Assembly (NCBI RefSeq): GCF_001039355.2
Contig: NW_019773707.1
Coordinates: 1 to 48,555 of the forward strand
DNA: 48,555 nt
Origin: Lingula anatina
Taxonomy: Eukaryota; Brachiopoda; Lingulata; Lingulida; Lingulidae
Direction of reading: 5' to 3'
Part shown: piece by piece, positions 12,357 through 24,001 of the stretch
Numbering within the stretch: the stretch's first letter is position 1
Layout of the letters: each line of letters starts with the position of its first letter
The notes under the pieces: model-generated
What the model was told of the DNA's origin: nothing
Database searches by the model: none
What the model saw: the letters and a program-made list of their open reading frames with translations, nothing else
Position numbers and translations under genes: made by a program

Positions 12357-13509
12357 ATGAATTTAGACGACATTCTCCGGTCCTTTTTCGGCATTCCTGG
12401 GAGAGATCGAAATGATAACCGAAGGTGCGGTGGTTTGGATGTCTTTCTAGATGCTCGATGAACAGAGAATAGATTTTGACTGCTGTATAGGTCTTGGTCA
12501 ATTTTCCAAGCTGTCAGATTGTTATTAAAATGTTAACGAACTTACAAGTTTAAAACATCGTTGGACTTTTGTTGGCCATATGATATGCATCTTAGACGTA
12601 CTCCTTTGGACTGTCAAACGCAGCTTAGTTTATAAAGGGGCAAATTTTTAGCAGAATGACATACAGGTGTACTTTTAGAATCTGGAATTCGAAAGAAAAC
12701 AGTACTTACGCTTTCAAGTGAAGTATGGGACACTTCCCCAGTAATGTGATACAAAATCAGGCCTTATAAACGGATTAGGCGTTTACTAACACTACCTGCA
12801 GATCTTTTAGCACTAACACTCATATTAAACACAAATACAAATTAACCAACATGCCGTACAGTTGTTTAGGACCAACAAAGCAATCCCTAGTGCTAATATT
12901 TATCCGCTCTGGTAGTGCTGGTTAATTTGTGGGTTATCTGTTTAATATGGTTGTTAGTGCTTAAATGTCAACGGGTAGTGTTAGTAAATGAGTACTAGTA
13001 ATCTGCCTGAAAATTCCCTTTTAAATTGTACTTGGGATGTCTTGCTGAATTTTACATGACCAAGTAGTTTCACTCTTCATTAGACTGACCTTATTTGATG
13101 GTAGTACCAAGCATGATGCCATTTAATTATGAACTCCACTTGAAAGGAGGAGTCTGCCTGCAGTCTAAATCTATTATATGTGTATGACAGTTACCAGACT
13201 GGTTACAAAAATACCACATCCTCCACCTGGTTACAAAAATACCACATCCTCCACATGTAATGTATTCCAAAAGTAGCTTCTCTTCTTTTTTTGCATAGTT
13301 CACCATTTATTTCAGACTAGATATTTGATCCAGATTAAAAAGGAATTTGTGAAAATAAGATAGATACATCCTTTTATCTTTCTAACCAAATGAGTTGTTG
13401 CTAGACTGAAGCTGCATTGTCACCAGCATTTGAGTCAAGTGTTTATACAGTCTAGATTTATGTGAAAACACTGAGTGTTTGTATGTATGAAATGCACTTG
13501 CATCTGTAG

Positions 13510-13550
<41 letters not shown>

Positions 13551-15790
13551 TAGTAATAGCTTTTGCTTGACACTACTGTGAGCTTGTTATTCATATATAC
13601 TCCCTATCATAATCATCTGTCCCATGTCATTATTCTTGTAGCCCACTCTTTAGACCTTTGTATGAAGATGATGAGGAGGATGACTTTGATGAGTTCCGTA
13701 CCCACTTCCCGAGTTTTGGACATGGAAGTGGAATATTTAGACAATTTGAGGACATGTTTCGCCAAATGGAGGAAGAATTTCGAGGAATGGGTATTGACAG
13801 GCCTGGGCCAGGAATGATGCCAGGTAATGGTAATATTTTGTTTTTTAACAGTAGTCAAATTAATTCTGGAATTTCTCTTTGGTTTTTAAATTTTTTCTCC
13901 CGTCTAAAATTTCACTGTTTACAAATTGAAATAATTGAGCAAACAAAACTGTGTTCTAAAGTTCTTAGGTCCAGGATAAGGTCAAAATTGCATTTTTATA
14001 CCATATTGTAAACTTACATTGACTTCTAATCAGGTTTGCCGCCAGATGCACCACAAAGGAGTCCAGGCCACCTCAGAGATTATATGCTGAAACAACCAGA
14101 TGAAGACACATCCAGAGTAAGTAGATTTCAAAGACCTGTCACAGTTAAATCTAGTTTTGTATAGTTTTAATCTATAAATAAATGGGTTTTTAAGGAAAAT
14201 TTAAGAGTTCTTTTTATTTATTTTATGAGTTGTTTAGAAGTTGGTAAGAAAGGCATGCAGATGAACTGAAAAGCATATGGTGTCTGCAGTATGATGTGAT
14301 TTCAGTTTAATTTTCACACTTTTTTATCATTTCAGTTGAATCCTACACCATACAGTTCAGAGGAGAGGGAAGATAAAGGTAACTGAAACACGTTTCTTGC
14401 TGCTGAACCTGGTGAAGAGTCAAATAATACATACTTTTCATTTCAAATAACAATTTAAAGCAAGTCTAACAAATACATGTATAGTGGGTGTCCAATATTA
14501 CAGTTTATTGCCTATGTTCTAATTCTAGACTTAGATGCTGATGTGCGTTCTAAAGGATTAGATGCTGTTCTGAGAGGACTTCCGTCTTTTAAGGAACCTC
14601 CACATCAAAGAGATGAGGAGCCAAGAGTTACACCTAATCAACCATCTTTTAGATCTTTTGGGTCATCATCATCTTTTGTTACCATAAGAGGGGCTGATGG
14701 GGTAAGTTCACAGTTACAGGCTAACCATGCGTTTAATCTAACAATCTTCATGCTTTGTTTTTCACTTAATAAATTAAGTGTTGTGAATCTTAGGCCACTG
14801 GTCTCCTACTTTGGTCAGGAAATTTTGACCCTTGCTGGCTTTGAGGTTTTTAAAAAATAATTCCCCAAAGTATGCCGTACCACTCAATTTGCAAGAAGAC
14901 CAGAAACCTGGTTGAATAAAATGTGAAATTGTCAGAGTTTCTCTTTTATTCAATTTTTGCATAACTGTTTAGAAGTATATACCATTTGTTTATGAGCAAA
15001 ATGTACCCAGACTTAACAACTGGGAATAAATTCGCATCAAATGCTAGTCAACATTTACTTTATGAATTTTGGTCAAATAAGTGTGAAGTCAAACCAGTAA
15101 CTCTTTGACTTACTAGTAACTGGCCTGTTAAGCATAAGTAGCACATGATGATGTTCTTTCCCAATGATTATTTCACTAGTAAAGCTTACAGATTAATTAC
15201 AGCAGTGTTCAAATTATTTTAAAGCACGACAAAAATGGCTTCCAAAATCTGTAAAATGTTTTTTTTTTCCTTTTAAAGAAAATTGAACAAAGGAAGACGG
15301 TGAGAGACAGTGAGGGGAACGAGGAAACAACAGTCATTAGGCAAATTGGTGATAAGACACATACAATTATCACACACAGGGACAAATATGGGAGAGAACA
15401 AGTGCAAGAAGATTACAAAAATATAGAAGGGAGTAAGTTTTTTAAATGTATTTGTCTCATATGTAGAGGACACTATGATATAACTTTTTGAGGGTTTTTA
15501 TCACCCAGGGTAAAGTTACACGTAATTCAACATCAAATTTTTCACATTTTGTTTTACCTGATTCTATGTCCTTGACATTTACAATAATAAATATAACATA
15601 CTTGGTTTCAGGTGAACTTCCAAACTTTGACTCTAAGTGGCAGGGCCAGGGAAGAATGAATGAATCCAATGACCCCAGAAACCAACTAATCAAGCCTGAA
15701 CATGACAGTTCAATGTTTGGTCGAGGCTTTTTAAGCAACATTTTTGAAAAATTCTATTCCAAATTCCCATTTAAAAAGGATGACAGATAA
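12357..15790 (+). CDS. HAX1: HCLS1-associated protein X-1 (HAX1)
   Basis: Exons: 12357-12424, 13642-13823, 14034-14116, 14336-14378, 14529-14701, 15279-15432, 15612-15790. The total of 882 nt gives 293 aa in one continuous frame; human HAX1 is 279 aa. Diagnostic features in order: the N-terminus MNLDDILRSFFGIPGRDR; an acidic patch YEDDEEDDFDEF; an aromatic/acidic helix IFRQFEDMFRQMEEEF; LRDYMLKQPDEDT; DLDADVRSKGLDAVL; and the conserved DSEGNEETTVIRQ block. The tail, about 60 residues, is rich in Phe and Lys. Known role of the family: a mostly mitochondrial protein supporting cell survival, acting with HtrA2/PARL in vertebrates and with the AAA+ protein CLPB. The invertebrate tail is longer than the human one after DSEG. 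Identification rests on remembered family sequence. Confidence 0.93.
12782..12989. mobile_element. MITE-like foldback element
   Basis: The left end TTTACTAACACTACC matches the reverse complement of the right end. Homology between the arms continues inward with interruptions (AGCACTAAC, ATATTAAAC, AAATTAACCA on both sides) for about 70-90 bp per arm. No ORF inside. No clear target duplication was seen. Confidence 0.75.
13199..13255. repeat. 28-bp tandem duplication
   Basis: Two adjacent identical copies of a unit starting CTGGTTACAAAAATACCACA. Confidence 0.85.
13511..13547. repeat. CA microsatellite
   Basis: About 18 uninterrupted CA units, just upstream of HAX1 exon 2. Confidence 0.97.
14702..15278 (+). 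other. HAX1 intron 5
   Basis: AT-rich with no exon or repeat structure recognised. It ends in a poly-T tract and AAAG acceptor. Confidence 0.6.
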
Positions 15791-15959
15791 GGAAATGTAT
15801 TGAACTCGATTATTTATTTGCAGTCATTATTGCCACTTGATTATTTGCATTGTTTTGGGTCATACAAAGTGTTGAAGTGAAATACATTTGGTGAACTGAA
15901 AAATATGGTGCTTTCTCTAACAAGCTTGTAAGATCTTGAAAAAAATGTTTTTGTTGATT

Positions 15960-15965
15960 AATAAA
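15960..15965 (+). terminator. HAX1 polyadenylation signal
   Basis: AATAAA 170 bp after the HAX1 stop codon and the first on this strand. Minus-strand AATAAA hexamers for TUBGCP4 lie within 25-60 bp. Confidence 0.6.
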
Positions 15966-16017
15966 ATATGAGAAATCCATTTTGACTTTATTTTGTACAA
16001 CTGTACAGCTAAACATT

Positions 16018-16023
16018 TTATTG
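16018..16023 (-). terminator. TUBGCP4 polyadenylation signal candidate
   Basis: AATAAA on the minus strand about 265 bp after the TUBGCP4 stop; a second one lies at 15987-15992. The transcripts therefore end tail-to-tail with HAX1, touching or slightly overlapping. Confidence 0.5.
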
Positions 16024-16286
16024 GACATTATTACAATTCCACACCCTTTGTGCAGAAAGGCCAAGTGGAACAAATTTCCAAGTTACACCATGCTTGCAGC
16101 AAACTCTGTCTTTTAGTTGATTATTCACATAAATAGGCCAGTTCATACTTCTGAGTAACTTGATACATTTAACAAGCCACATCTGGTTCAGCATTACAGG
16201 CAGTACAGAGATCAACTTCAGTGTTTGTCAATTATCTGTAAAATTGTCAATTAATGAAATACTCCAAAACATCTGACCATCTGCCT

Positions 16287-19200
16287 TCACCTCCGACTTG
16301 ATGATGGTAAAGTTGCTGAGGGAGCTTCAATGGGACTACAGCTAAAATGAAAAGGAAAATGTAGCTTAACCCACCAAAAAATAAATTTGAGGTATTTCAT
16401 CGGGCCGCCTCCTAAAAGGAAAACATCACTTTTTGAGGTCTAAAAATGAATAAAATGATAATTACTGGCCATTCACAGTTATTTTCCATGCTCTTTGACC
16501 ACTTCAAATGTGCTAATGAGAAAAGAAGGGTATTGATGTTACTGGTACCCATTTATAGCATACTACAGCAAAGATGCCATTAAATTTGGTGTGAAGCACA
16601 CTGTTACGGGCAAAGATCTACTCTAAGACTTGTACTAGTGACAACAATACTATTTTGTCTCTCCCTGAGGTGATAATCCTGAAAACACTGATCTTGTGTT
16701 TCCATTTAACATATCCAAGTTTTATTAGGTTATATTGTTATGATTGGTTTATGAGGTCATGTTAGAACTTCCAAGAAAAAACTTGGTAAAAACTAAATAT
16801 CTACCTTCCCAACTGCCCTCCAGCCATACTGAAGTACTTATTGTAGTCCATTCTAAGCAGTAGCTGTGCCAGGTGTGGACTCCCCTGATGACTCTTTACA
16901 CTGGACAGTATGCTGAACAGGAGCTTGGACTGACGTTGGAAATTCTAAAATAAGGAAATGTTCTCCTATATAAAATAAATATTTATGTACGTGCATTATA
17001 TAACATTTATCATACAGAATTCAATTTCTACAAACCCTTTAAAAAGTGTCTCCTATAATACCACTTGCAAACCACTTATTCTAAATACATAAAAAATTGC
17101 AATGATAATGTGCTCACCTTTGCTATTTCTTCAAGCTTTGCAATTTGTCTCTCATCCATTCCAGTGTGAGAATGACTGACCAGAACACAAAATGCATGGC
17201 AGCCATTCAGAATTTCATGCAGACAACGACTGACCTACAGTGTGAAAGAAAACCTACAGTTACATATTATTGTTTTCATATTTCACACAACCATTCAATA
17301 CCAACCTATGCCAAGGAAAAATGTTAATTACTGTAAAGAAATAAAAGTAGTTTTTAAACTATTACTGGACATACAAATTTGTCTAGTTGGTGATGTTTCA
17401 TCTCCCTCATGGAGACTTCAGCTGGTCTACTCAGAATACAGATGTATTACTGTGAACAAAGTTCAAATTTTGAGAATATTGATCATCCTTGGCCAATAAA
17501 ACATATTCTGAAAAAATGGACACCAAAATATGATTTAAGTTATTTAAAATCAAAACAAATGTTAAAGTAATGAGTTTAAACAAATCATCAACACTGCTTC
17601 CCAATTATTGCAAAAAAAAATTGCAAAGGACTAATGAACACAACTGATGCAGGTGATGGCAATAAACACTGTCGTTACTCTGTGACTGTACATACAATGA
17701 CGAAAATGAAGAATAACTCACTCCTTTCATAAGCAAAAATGACTGTGATAACAGTGAAGTGATAAACTGATCATGAGCAAGACGAATGGCTTCAAAGTCT
17801 CTTGTGGTATGGATCTTCTCCAATAGTATACTGAACTGTGACTCTATTACATCAACCTGAAACGATGAGAGATAATTACACAATTTTACTATGAAAGAAA
17901 AATTCAATTACTTTTGTGTCATTTGTACAAAAAATGGTTTTTGTAATTCAAATGTCATTTAACAATTGAATTCTAATAAAGACTGATCTTGTATCAACAG
18001 AACTGAACTATCATCTATGTCAATGTATTTCCCCATAAAAGAAGCCCAAGACAACAGCAACCAGTAGGCTCAGTAATTATACCTGTCCAATGCATCTACC
18101 TGAGCCTAAGATGTAATCAGTCAGCAGAGAGCTTGTATGAAACAGTCATCAGGCTAGTTAAGGTGTTTTATGGAACCATTAAAAAGAACCTTCTTTAAGG
18201 AATATTTAAACCTGCACAAGAACTTGGAAATAGTCTTTCTTGAATATCATATTCAACACAAATGTTTATCAAGACCCACCTGTAAATAATATTGTAGATT
18301 ATCCACTAAGAAAGACATGTGCATGCGTAGGTTCCACATTTGCCTTTCATTTTCAAGCATTTCCTGCTGTTTAAAATGGTTCATATGCAGCATCCAGCAG
18401 TGCTGCAGGTCTAGCTCTACTCGTTTCACCAACAATAGAAAACTGAATAACTGGTTATATCTGAAAGAAGAATTAACTGATTGCTATATTTTGAATAGCT
18501 TATCAACATAGCTTCTTTAAGATGTCTTGTGTAGAAACTCTAAACAGACATACCTTTTCACAAATTTATGAATGCATTTGTAGAACAAAGAATTCTATCA
18601 AAATGCCACCCTTTGACTGGAAACTGATATTAAAGTTTAAAGCTAAACTAAGAAACAATCTTCTTTTGGATCAAGATAGGAAATATAATTTCCTATGCAA
18701 TTACTCAGATTGAGGACAGTTTTAAGCTTTCACAGACAAATAGTTTAGACTGGTTATCAGAAAAACTCAATGAATTTGTCATTTGATGATGAAAGTTGGT
18801 GCTTGGCTCTATGCAGCAACAGATCACAATATCTTACTTTTCCAAGCAACTCTCTGTAGTCAGGAGGTGTAGAGGCCACTCCACAGAATACTCCAAACCT
18901 AAAACATTCCAGCCTGGTTCTGCACTCTGAACTGTTTCTGCAAGGCCAGTCTCTGTATGGATATGCACAAGATAATTAGCATGTCATCATTTAATTATAC
19001 TCATGAATCAAAGGAAGAAAGTTTTGTATAAAATTAACATTCATTTTTTTATTAAAAAAGCAACTTAAACCTTAATTGAAGTGATTAATTAGCTCGAAGA
19101 AAAAACACAAAAACTTTAACTGTTTCCTATTTATAAAATAAAACATTTTTCAACTAGGTAATAACTCACTTTTGGTCTGAGACTTTTCAGATTTGTTCTC

Positions 19201-21809
19201 CACAGTTAATTTGAATCTCTGCATTACTTCTTCATTTTCAAACAGGACGCTCCTTGCTGCATGCTGAAATGCCATGTTTACATCTGCAAAGGTGAGGGTG
19301 GAAATTAGTTTCCACTGTACTTAACATGAAATCAGTTTTAAGACTAATCTGCAATGATTTGCCACTCTGTACTTTCCCAATTTTTCAAGTAGTATGGAAA
19401 TATTTCTAAGGACGTCTGGCCCAAACATGTATCAAGGCATTCTTCACAACAATGGTCAACATTTTTCTTCTTTGTTAGATCAAAGTTTCCCCCCATAGAA
19501 ATATCATGTTTTTCACAGTGATTAGTCTATTATTAGGAATAATCAAGAAGCACAGACCTTAGTCTTCTTCTAATTATTCAGTCTGGGTAGCACAAAAATA
19601 AACCAGTAGGGATTCACTCATGAACCATCCAAGATGTACACATACCCTGTTCTGTAGTTCCTGTTGGTGGAGGATTAAGCAGTCCTTGGGACTGGTCAAT
19701 GAAGGCTAAGAACAGCTCACCCCTTCCCAGCAAATAAAAATCTTTGATAATGCGTAAGTGGCCAATCAGATCTGACTCTTCAACCACCAGTTTCCATAAA
19801 GTCTGTAAGGAAATACATCACAGATATTTCAATTTATGTTGAGACCTGGTCCTGTTGAGTTCTCCATACAAATCATTACTTTCATGCAGTACCTTGTAAA
19901 TAACAATCCAGGAATATGGGTTAGTAAAAGGGAGAGTTGGTAAAATAATTAATGTACTAGACTTACATGAATATGAAGTTACATCCTTACCTCAGCAACA
20001 CACACTCTTATTTTGTCAATGACATTCTCAAATGACATCAAACTAAACTCCTCTTCTTGACTTAGTTCCTGTAGTGCTTTGGCAAATGAGTCTTCCTTAT
20101 TTTTCAATACAGACCCTTAAAAACAAAATTAAGGTAATCAGAAACTAACAAGGTCTCCTTTATACAAGATCATTCAACTCATACAAAACAGCTTTTCAAA
20201 AAGGCAACAACAACAACCGTGTATCAATTCCATTTGGTTAAAACAAAGAAAACACTAATGTGCTGAACACAAAACCTCAAGCATAAAAACCAGGGCACAG
20301 AACCAATTCAAATTCCTTTGATTTCTATAATTTTACAATGAATAATATAAACCAACACATACTTTTGTACATAACTCCTCCCTTCTTGTTTTCACTGGAA
20401 AACATGCAGACAGACTCCCCTACAAACAAAATCTTGTTGGCTACCCTTGTTGGGATGTATGAAAGTAGCATTCCTGCTCGCAGTGTAAACTGTTCATAAT
20501 GAGCCACAAGATCATCTTCTGCTAACTGCTGCAATTATTAAAAAAAAAAACCTGATTTGAAGTGGAGTCAGTGTTTGCCTCTTAGGAAAATAAGTTGCTG
20601 GACCAGAAGTCCAGCCATCTTGAAAAGTAGCTGGACTGAATGTCTGCCAGGTGGGAAAACTTCTCAGCCCTTTCTGAAAGTTGTCAGCCCCGGGCAGACG
20701 GTCCAGCCTTAATTTTTAACACTGAGTGGAGTCAATAGATTTTTTATTACTTCTTGATAAAACAGCTCTAGAAATAGAGTATACATCTAAATTTTTATTT
20801 TAAAGATTCTGAACTCATTGTTATGGAAGACAACACATTAATTAATGATGAACTTCATTACTTGAACAAAACAATTTGTACCATCCACCAAACAAGTATC
20901 TTAACTATTTTTTATCTCACTTTCCTAAACATAAAATATTCAACCACACAAAAATTATGTGGAATCTTAAATTAATTTTTTTTCAATACAACAAAGCACC
21001 TGGTACTGATCTGATGCTAATCAAAAGTTATTTTAAGGTAACTAACAATTTTATTGCATACAAGTAATATCTCAAATTGTTTTAACTTATGTACACTAAA
21101 ATCAACTTCACAACATTTACCATAATCTGCTGTAACTGTCTCCCTGTGACTCCTGCTATCCCCAAGTCATCATCTTCTACTGATCTCTGACTCTTACTGG
21201 GTTCCTTAGAGGCCTTGGTAATGAAGAACTCCTCATGCTGATCCAGTAGAAGACCATGTAGCATCCAGGCAGACAATTGCTTGTAGAAAACTCCATGACA
21301 CACATGCAGGATTCTAAAATTTGAGGAAATGTAACGTAAAAAAAAATTTTTTAAAGAAAAGGGGGTTTGATATATTAAAAACATATGACCAATTTTGCTC
21401 CATCACAGCAGTTATAACTTGAAAAATAACTATGACAAATAACTAAAATACAATGTTTTTTTAAAGATAACTTTTGTTCTGATTCATCAAAAAAAAAAAA
21501 AAAAAACAAAATGAAAAATCTATATTCTCATATGATGACTGGTACAGCACCCATTCAATTCATTCATATTTTCATTACTGTTGCTCAACAAAACTAACTC
21601 ACTGATTTAAGGCTGCCTTGACTTTGGGCACACCAGTGGATGCATTTTTGTGCAATATCTCCAAAATTTGACATCCATGAGCTCTGTGTTGAAGCAACTG
21701 GTCTATAATCCCTAATAAAGCTGGGAACAGTAGCTGAAACTTGGAGAGAAAAGAAGGCATGGTCACCATGTATTCAGAAGGTGAAATTTTTCAAAAAAAA
21801 ATTATATAA

Positions 21810-21857
<48 letters not shown>

Positions 21858-22277
21858 CTGTGCCAGAATAATACAATAAGGTTGGTAACTTCACACACAT
21901 AAGACAGCCCTGCTCTGAGGGAAAACAATTTTGTAAAATGACCTCATGATAGTTTTATATGAAATAGATGAAATAATGTCACTTTAACCTATGACACCAT
22001 TTCTTACAGCATGATAAGCTATTTACAAAACTGCTGTCTTCACTATCAATCTTAAATACCATTAAAACAACACTTCTTCTGTTTGGAGCGTTTTAATATA
22101 TGCTATATACCTCTTCAAGGGCACACTGAACATGGGTCACAGGCAGATGAGAATCTGCCAAAATATCTCTCTCCAACTGCAGCAGTGCTTGTCTATATGG
22201 AGTGAGTACTTGGTCTAGCCCACTACAGAATGCTCTAATATACAAGCCTTGTTGAATGGATAAATTGCTGACATTGC
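16287..22277 (-). CDS. TUBGCP4: gamma-tubulin complex component 4 (TUBGCP4), 5' end missing
   Basis: Exons in transcript order: 22277-22111, 21739-21603, 21313-21121, 20528-20363, 20115-19991, 19802-19646, 19283-19170, 18937-18838, 18460-18280, 17856-17722, 17234-17118, 16944-16805, 16335-16287. The frame is continuous for 592 codons to TGA. Diagnostic stretches: GLYIRAFCSGLDQVLTPYRQ, VFYKQLSAWMLHGLLLDQHE, VANKILFVGESV, LIGHLRIIKDFYLLGRGELF, MSFLVDNLQYYLQVDVIESQ, FEAIRLAHDQFI, LLLRMDYNKYFS. These match the GRIP1 and GRIP2 regions of GCP4. Family role: part of the gamma-tubulin ring complex that nucleates microtubules at centrosomes. The first exon or exons (about 70 aa, start codon included) are absent between exon 22277 and LTO1, where a gapped hAT element sits. 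The last 16 residues diverge from the vertebrate tail. Confidence 0.95.
20585..20712. repeat. possible small inverted-repeat element
   Basis: GCTGGAC/GTCCAGC words recur in both orientations in about 130 bp of a TUBGCP4 intron, including an immediate hairpin near 20593-20611. Element boundaries are unclear. Confidence 0.3.
21815..21855. repeat. TA microsatellite
   Basis: About 20 uninterrupted TA units in a TUBGCP4 intron. Confidence 0.95.
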
Positions 22278-22731
22278 CTAAAAAATAAATAAATATAATA
22301 ATAAATTCAAACAAAATTGATCAAATACATGTCTTAACCAGGGCTAGACACTAACTTTTGTGAGCACCTGTCCTTCGGACAGGTGCTCATATATTTGACC
22401 TGTCCGATTTTCAATCCAACCTGTCCACAAAACCAATATTTTTTTCTATTCATACCTTTGAACTTTGTCAATTAATACGTGTAGTCATACATTTAAATTA
22501 ATGTATATATTACCAAAACATTCAGTCATATAAGCCCCGAAAATGCACCTTAAAGTGAATTTATGTTCAGATAAAAAGTTGTTTTTTCATACTTGTGAAC
22601 TCCTGAAGATTTAATCTTGCATATAAGTCTGATATTTAACATCAGGGCTTCTCTTAGGGTTTGGGGTACAGGGTCTACTAATTGTAAGTCTGCAATTTGA
22701 TAACAGATTCACATGAAGTTTAACCAAAGCT

Positions 22732-22846
22732 AAAAAAAAAAAAAAAAAAAAAAACCTGAGCGGGAAGTGGGGAGGTGGTACTGTTAAAATAATTTTATAA
22801 AAATATTCAAATTTTATAATATTTGAATAAAGTTCAATGAAAATTA
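22732..22846 (+). repeat. gap-flanking duplicate, left copy
   Basis: A poly(A) run of 23 then 92 bp ending at the N run. The same poly(A)+92 bp restarts immediately after the gap with one substitution (GGTGGTA versus GGTGATA). Confidence 0.9.
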
Positions 22847-22941
22847 NNNNNNNNNNNNNNNNNNNNNNNNNNNNNNNNNNNNNNNNNNNNNNNNNNNNNN
22901 NNNNNNNNNNNNNNNNNNNNNNNNNNNNNNNNNNNNNNNNN
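22847..22941. other. assembly gap, 95 N
   Basis: Run of unknown bases. Both flanks carry the same 92-bp sequence, so the true distance may be zero or negative rather than 95. Confidence 0.99.
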
Positions 22942-23053
22942 AAAAAAAAAAAAAAAAAAAACCTGAGCGGGAAGTGGGGAGGTGATACTGTTAAAATAAT
23001 TTTATAAAAATATTCAAATTTTATAATATTTGAATAAAGTTCAATGAAAATTA
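22942..23053 (+). repeat. gap-flanking duplicate, right copy
   Basis: Twenty A followed by the 92-bp sequence also found at 22755-22846. Confidence 0.9.
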
Positions 23054-24001
23054 TATATATTATTTTATTTATTCATTATTTTATATTCATTTTATAATAC
23101 TTTACTTATGTCAACAATTTAACTTCTAAAGGGGTTATCACATGTTTGATTTTTTAAAAATATATGAATTAAATAGAATCAGCATAAAAAGGTTCCCCTT
23201 CTTTCTATTTAAATTCTCATATTTGTTATTACTTATTTCTTCCTTACATCAATATAACACTGGTATATGAGAGCAATGTTAATTTATCATATTCCAGCAC
23301 TAAATTTTAAACTGTAAATAACAGAGGTGATGCTAGAGTCATTAAAGAAAGCATCATACAAAATTTCAGGTTATATTTTGGCAAATAAACAACATTTCAA
23401 CAAGATCTTCAGTTCCAAAGATTTCACTTTCTATAGTGAGTAGATAGCATACCACGAGTTTGATTGACAGGCAGTATGTTGCCTTGACAAGGAACTAGAT
23501 ATAGCCAGTTCATCCAGTCCAATCTGGCTCCAGCATAGTACTTGTGTAGTTTCTGTTTTTGGAAGTGTCTTTATTACTAGAGCACGTAGATTTTAACTAA
23601 ATAAATGTTCAGTAGTGAACCTGATATGTGAATAAATTTTGTCTGATGAAGTTCTGGAGGGTGTTCACTTTCATAATTTGGCGGTAATTTTACTCAGACT
23701 TCGTTTTGCGACTGCATGTGTTTTGTGCCAAAAGTAGGTCACTCTTTTCAATGTTGTCTAGGAAGAGGCAAAAAGACGTTAGCATGCAACAAAAAATGAT
23801 TTTTTAAAGATTTTTGATCCAAATTTCTCATAAAACATGACCTGTCCGTCGGACAGCCAACCCTGCAACTTCACCTGTCCGAACTGAATTTTTACCTGTC
23901 CCGGACAGGCGGACAGGCGCTAATGTCGAGCCCTGTAATTTAATACAATAAAGCCCAAAAAGACACAAAGTATCATACAAGTATGCAGGTCAGGTTCTAA
24001 C

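Larger units (their letters stand above)
12425..13641 (+). other. HAX1 intron 1 with inserted repeats
   Basis: No exon seen. It contains a foldback element (12782-12989), a 28-bp tandem duplication (about 13199-13255) and a CA microsatellite. Confidence 0.6.
22339..23935. mobile_element. non-autonomous hAT-like element, interrupted by assembly gap
   Basis: The left end CAGGGCTAGACACTAAC and the inverted right end CAGGGCTCGACATTAGCG are matching terminal inverted repeats of the CAGGG hAT type. Subterminal GACAGG/CCTGTCC words cluster at both ends, including a 27-bp palindrome near 22362-22388 with arms GAGCACCTGTCC. There is no transposase ORF. hAT insertions normally make 8-bp target duplications; the flanks here, GTCTTAAC and TAATTTAA, do not match. 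The two ends may therefore come from different copies. Confidence 0.7.

Noticed and set aside
12154-12501. 115-codon minus-strand ORF over the HAX1 start
   Set aside because: Antisense to HAX1 exon 1 and the shared promoter; no family pattern.
22339-23935. Search for a hAT transposase or for the missing LTO1/TUBGCP4 exons inside the element
   Set aside because: No frame with transposase, LTO1 or TUBGCP4 pattern was seen on either strand.
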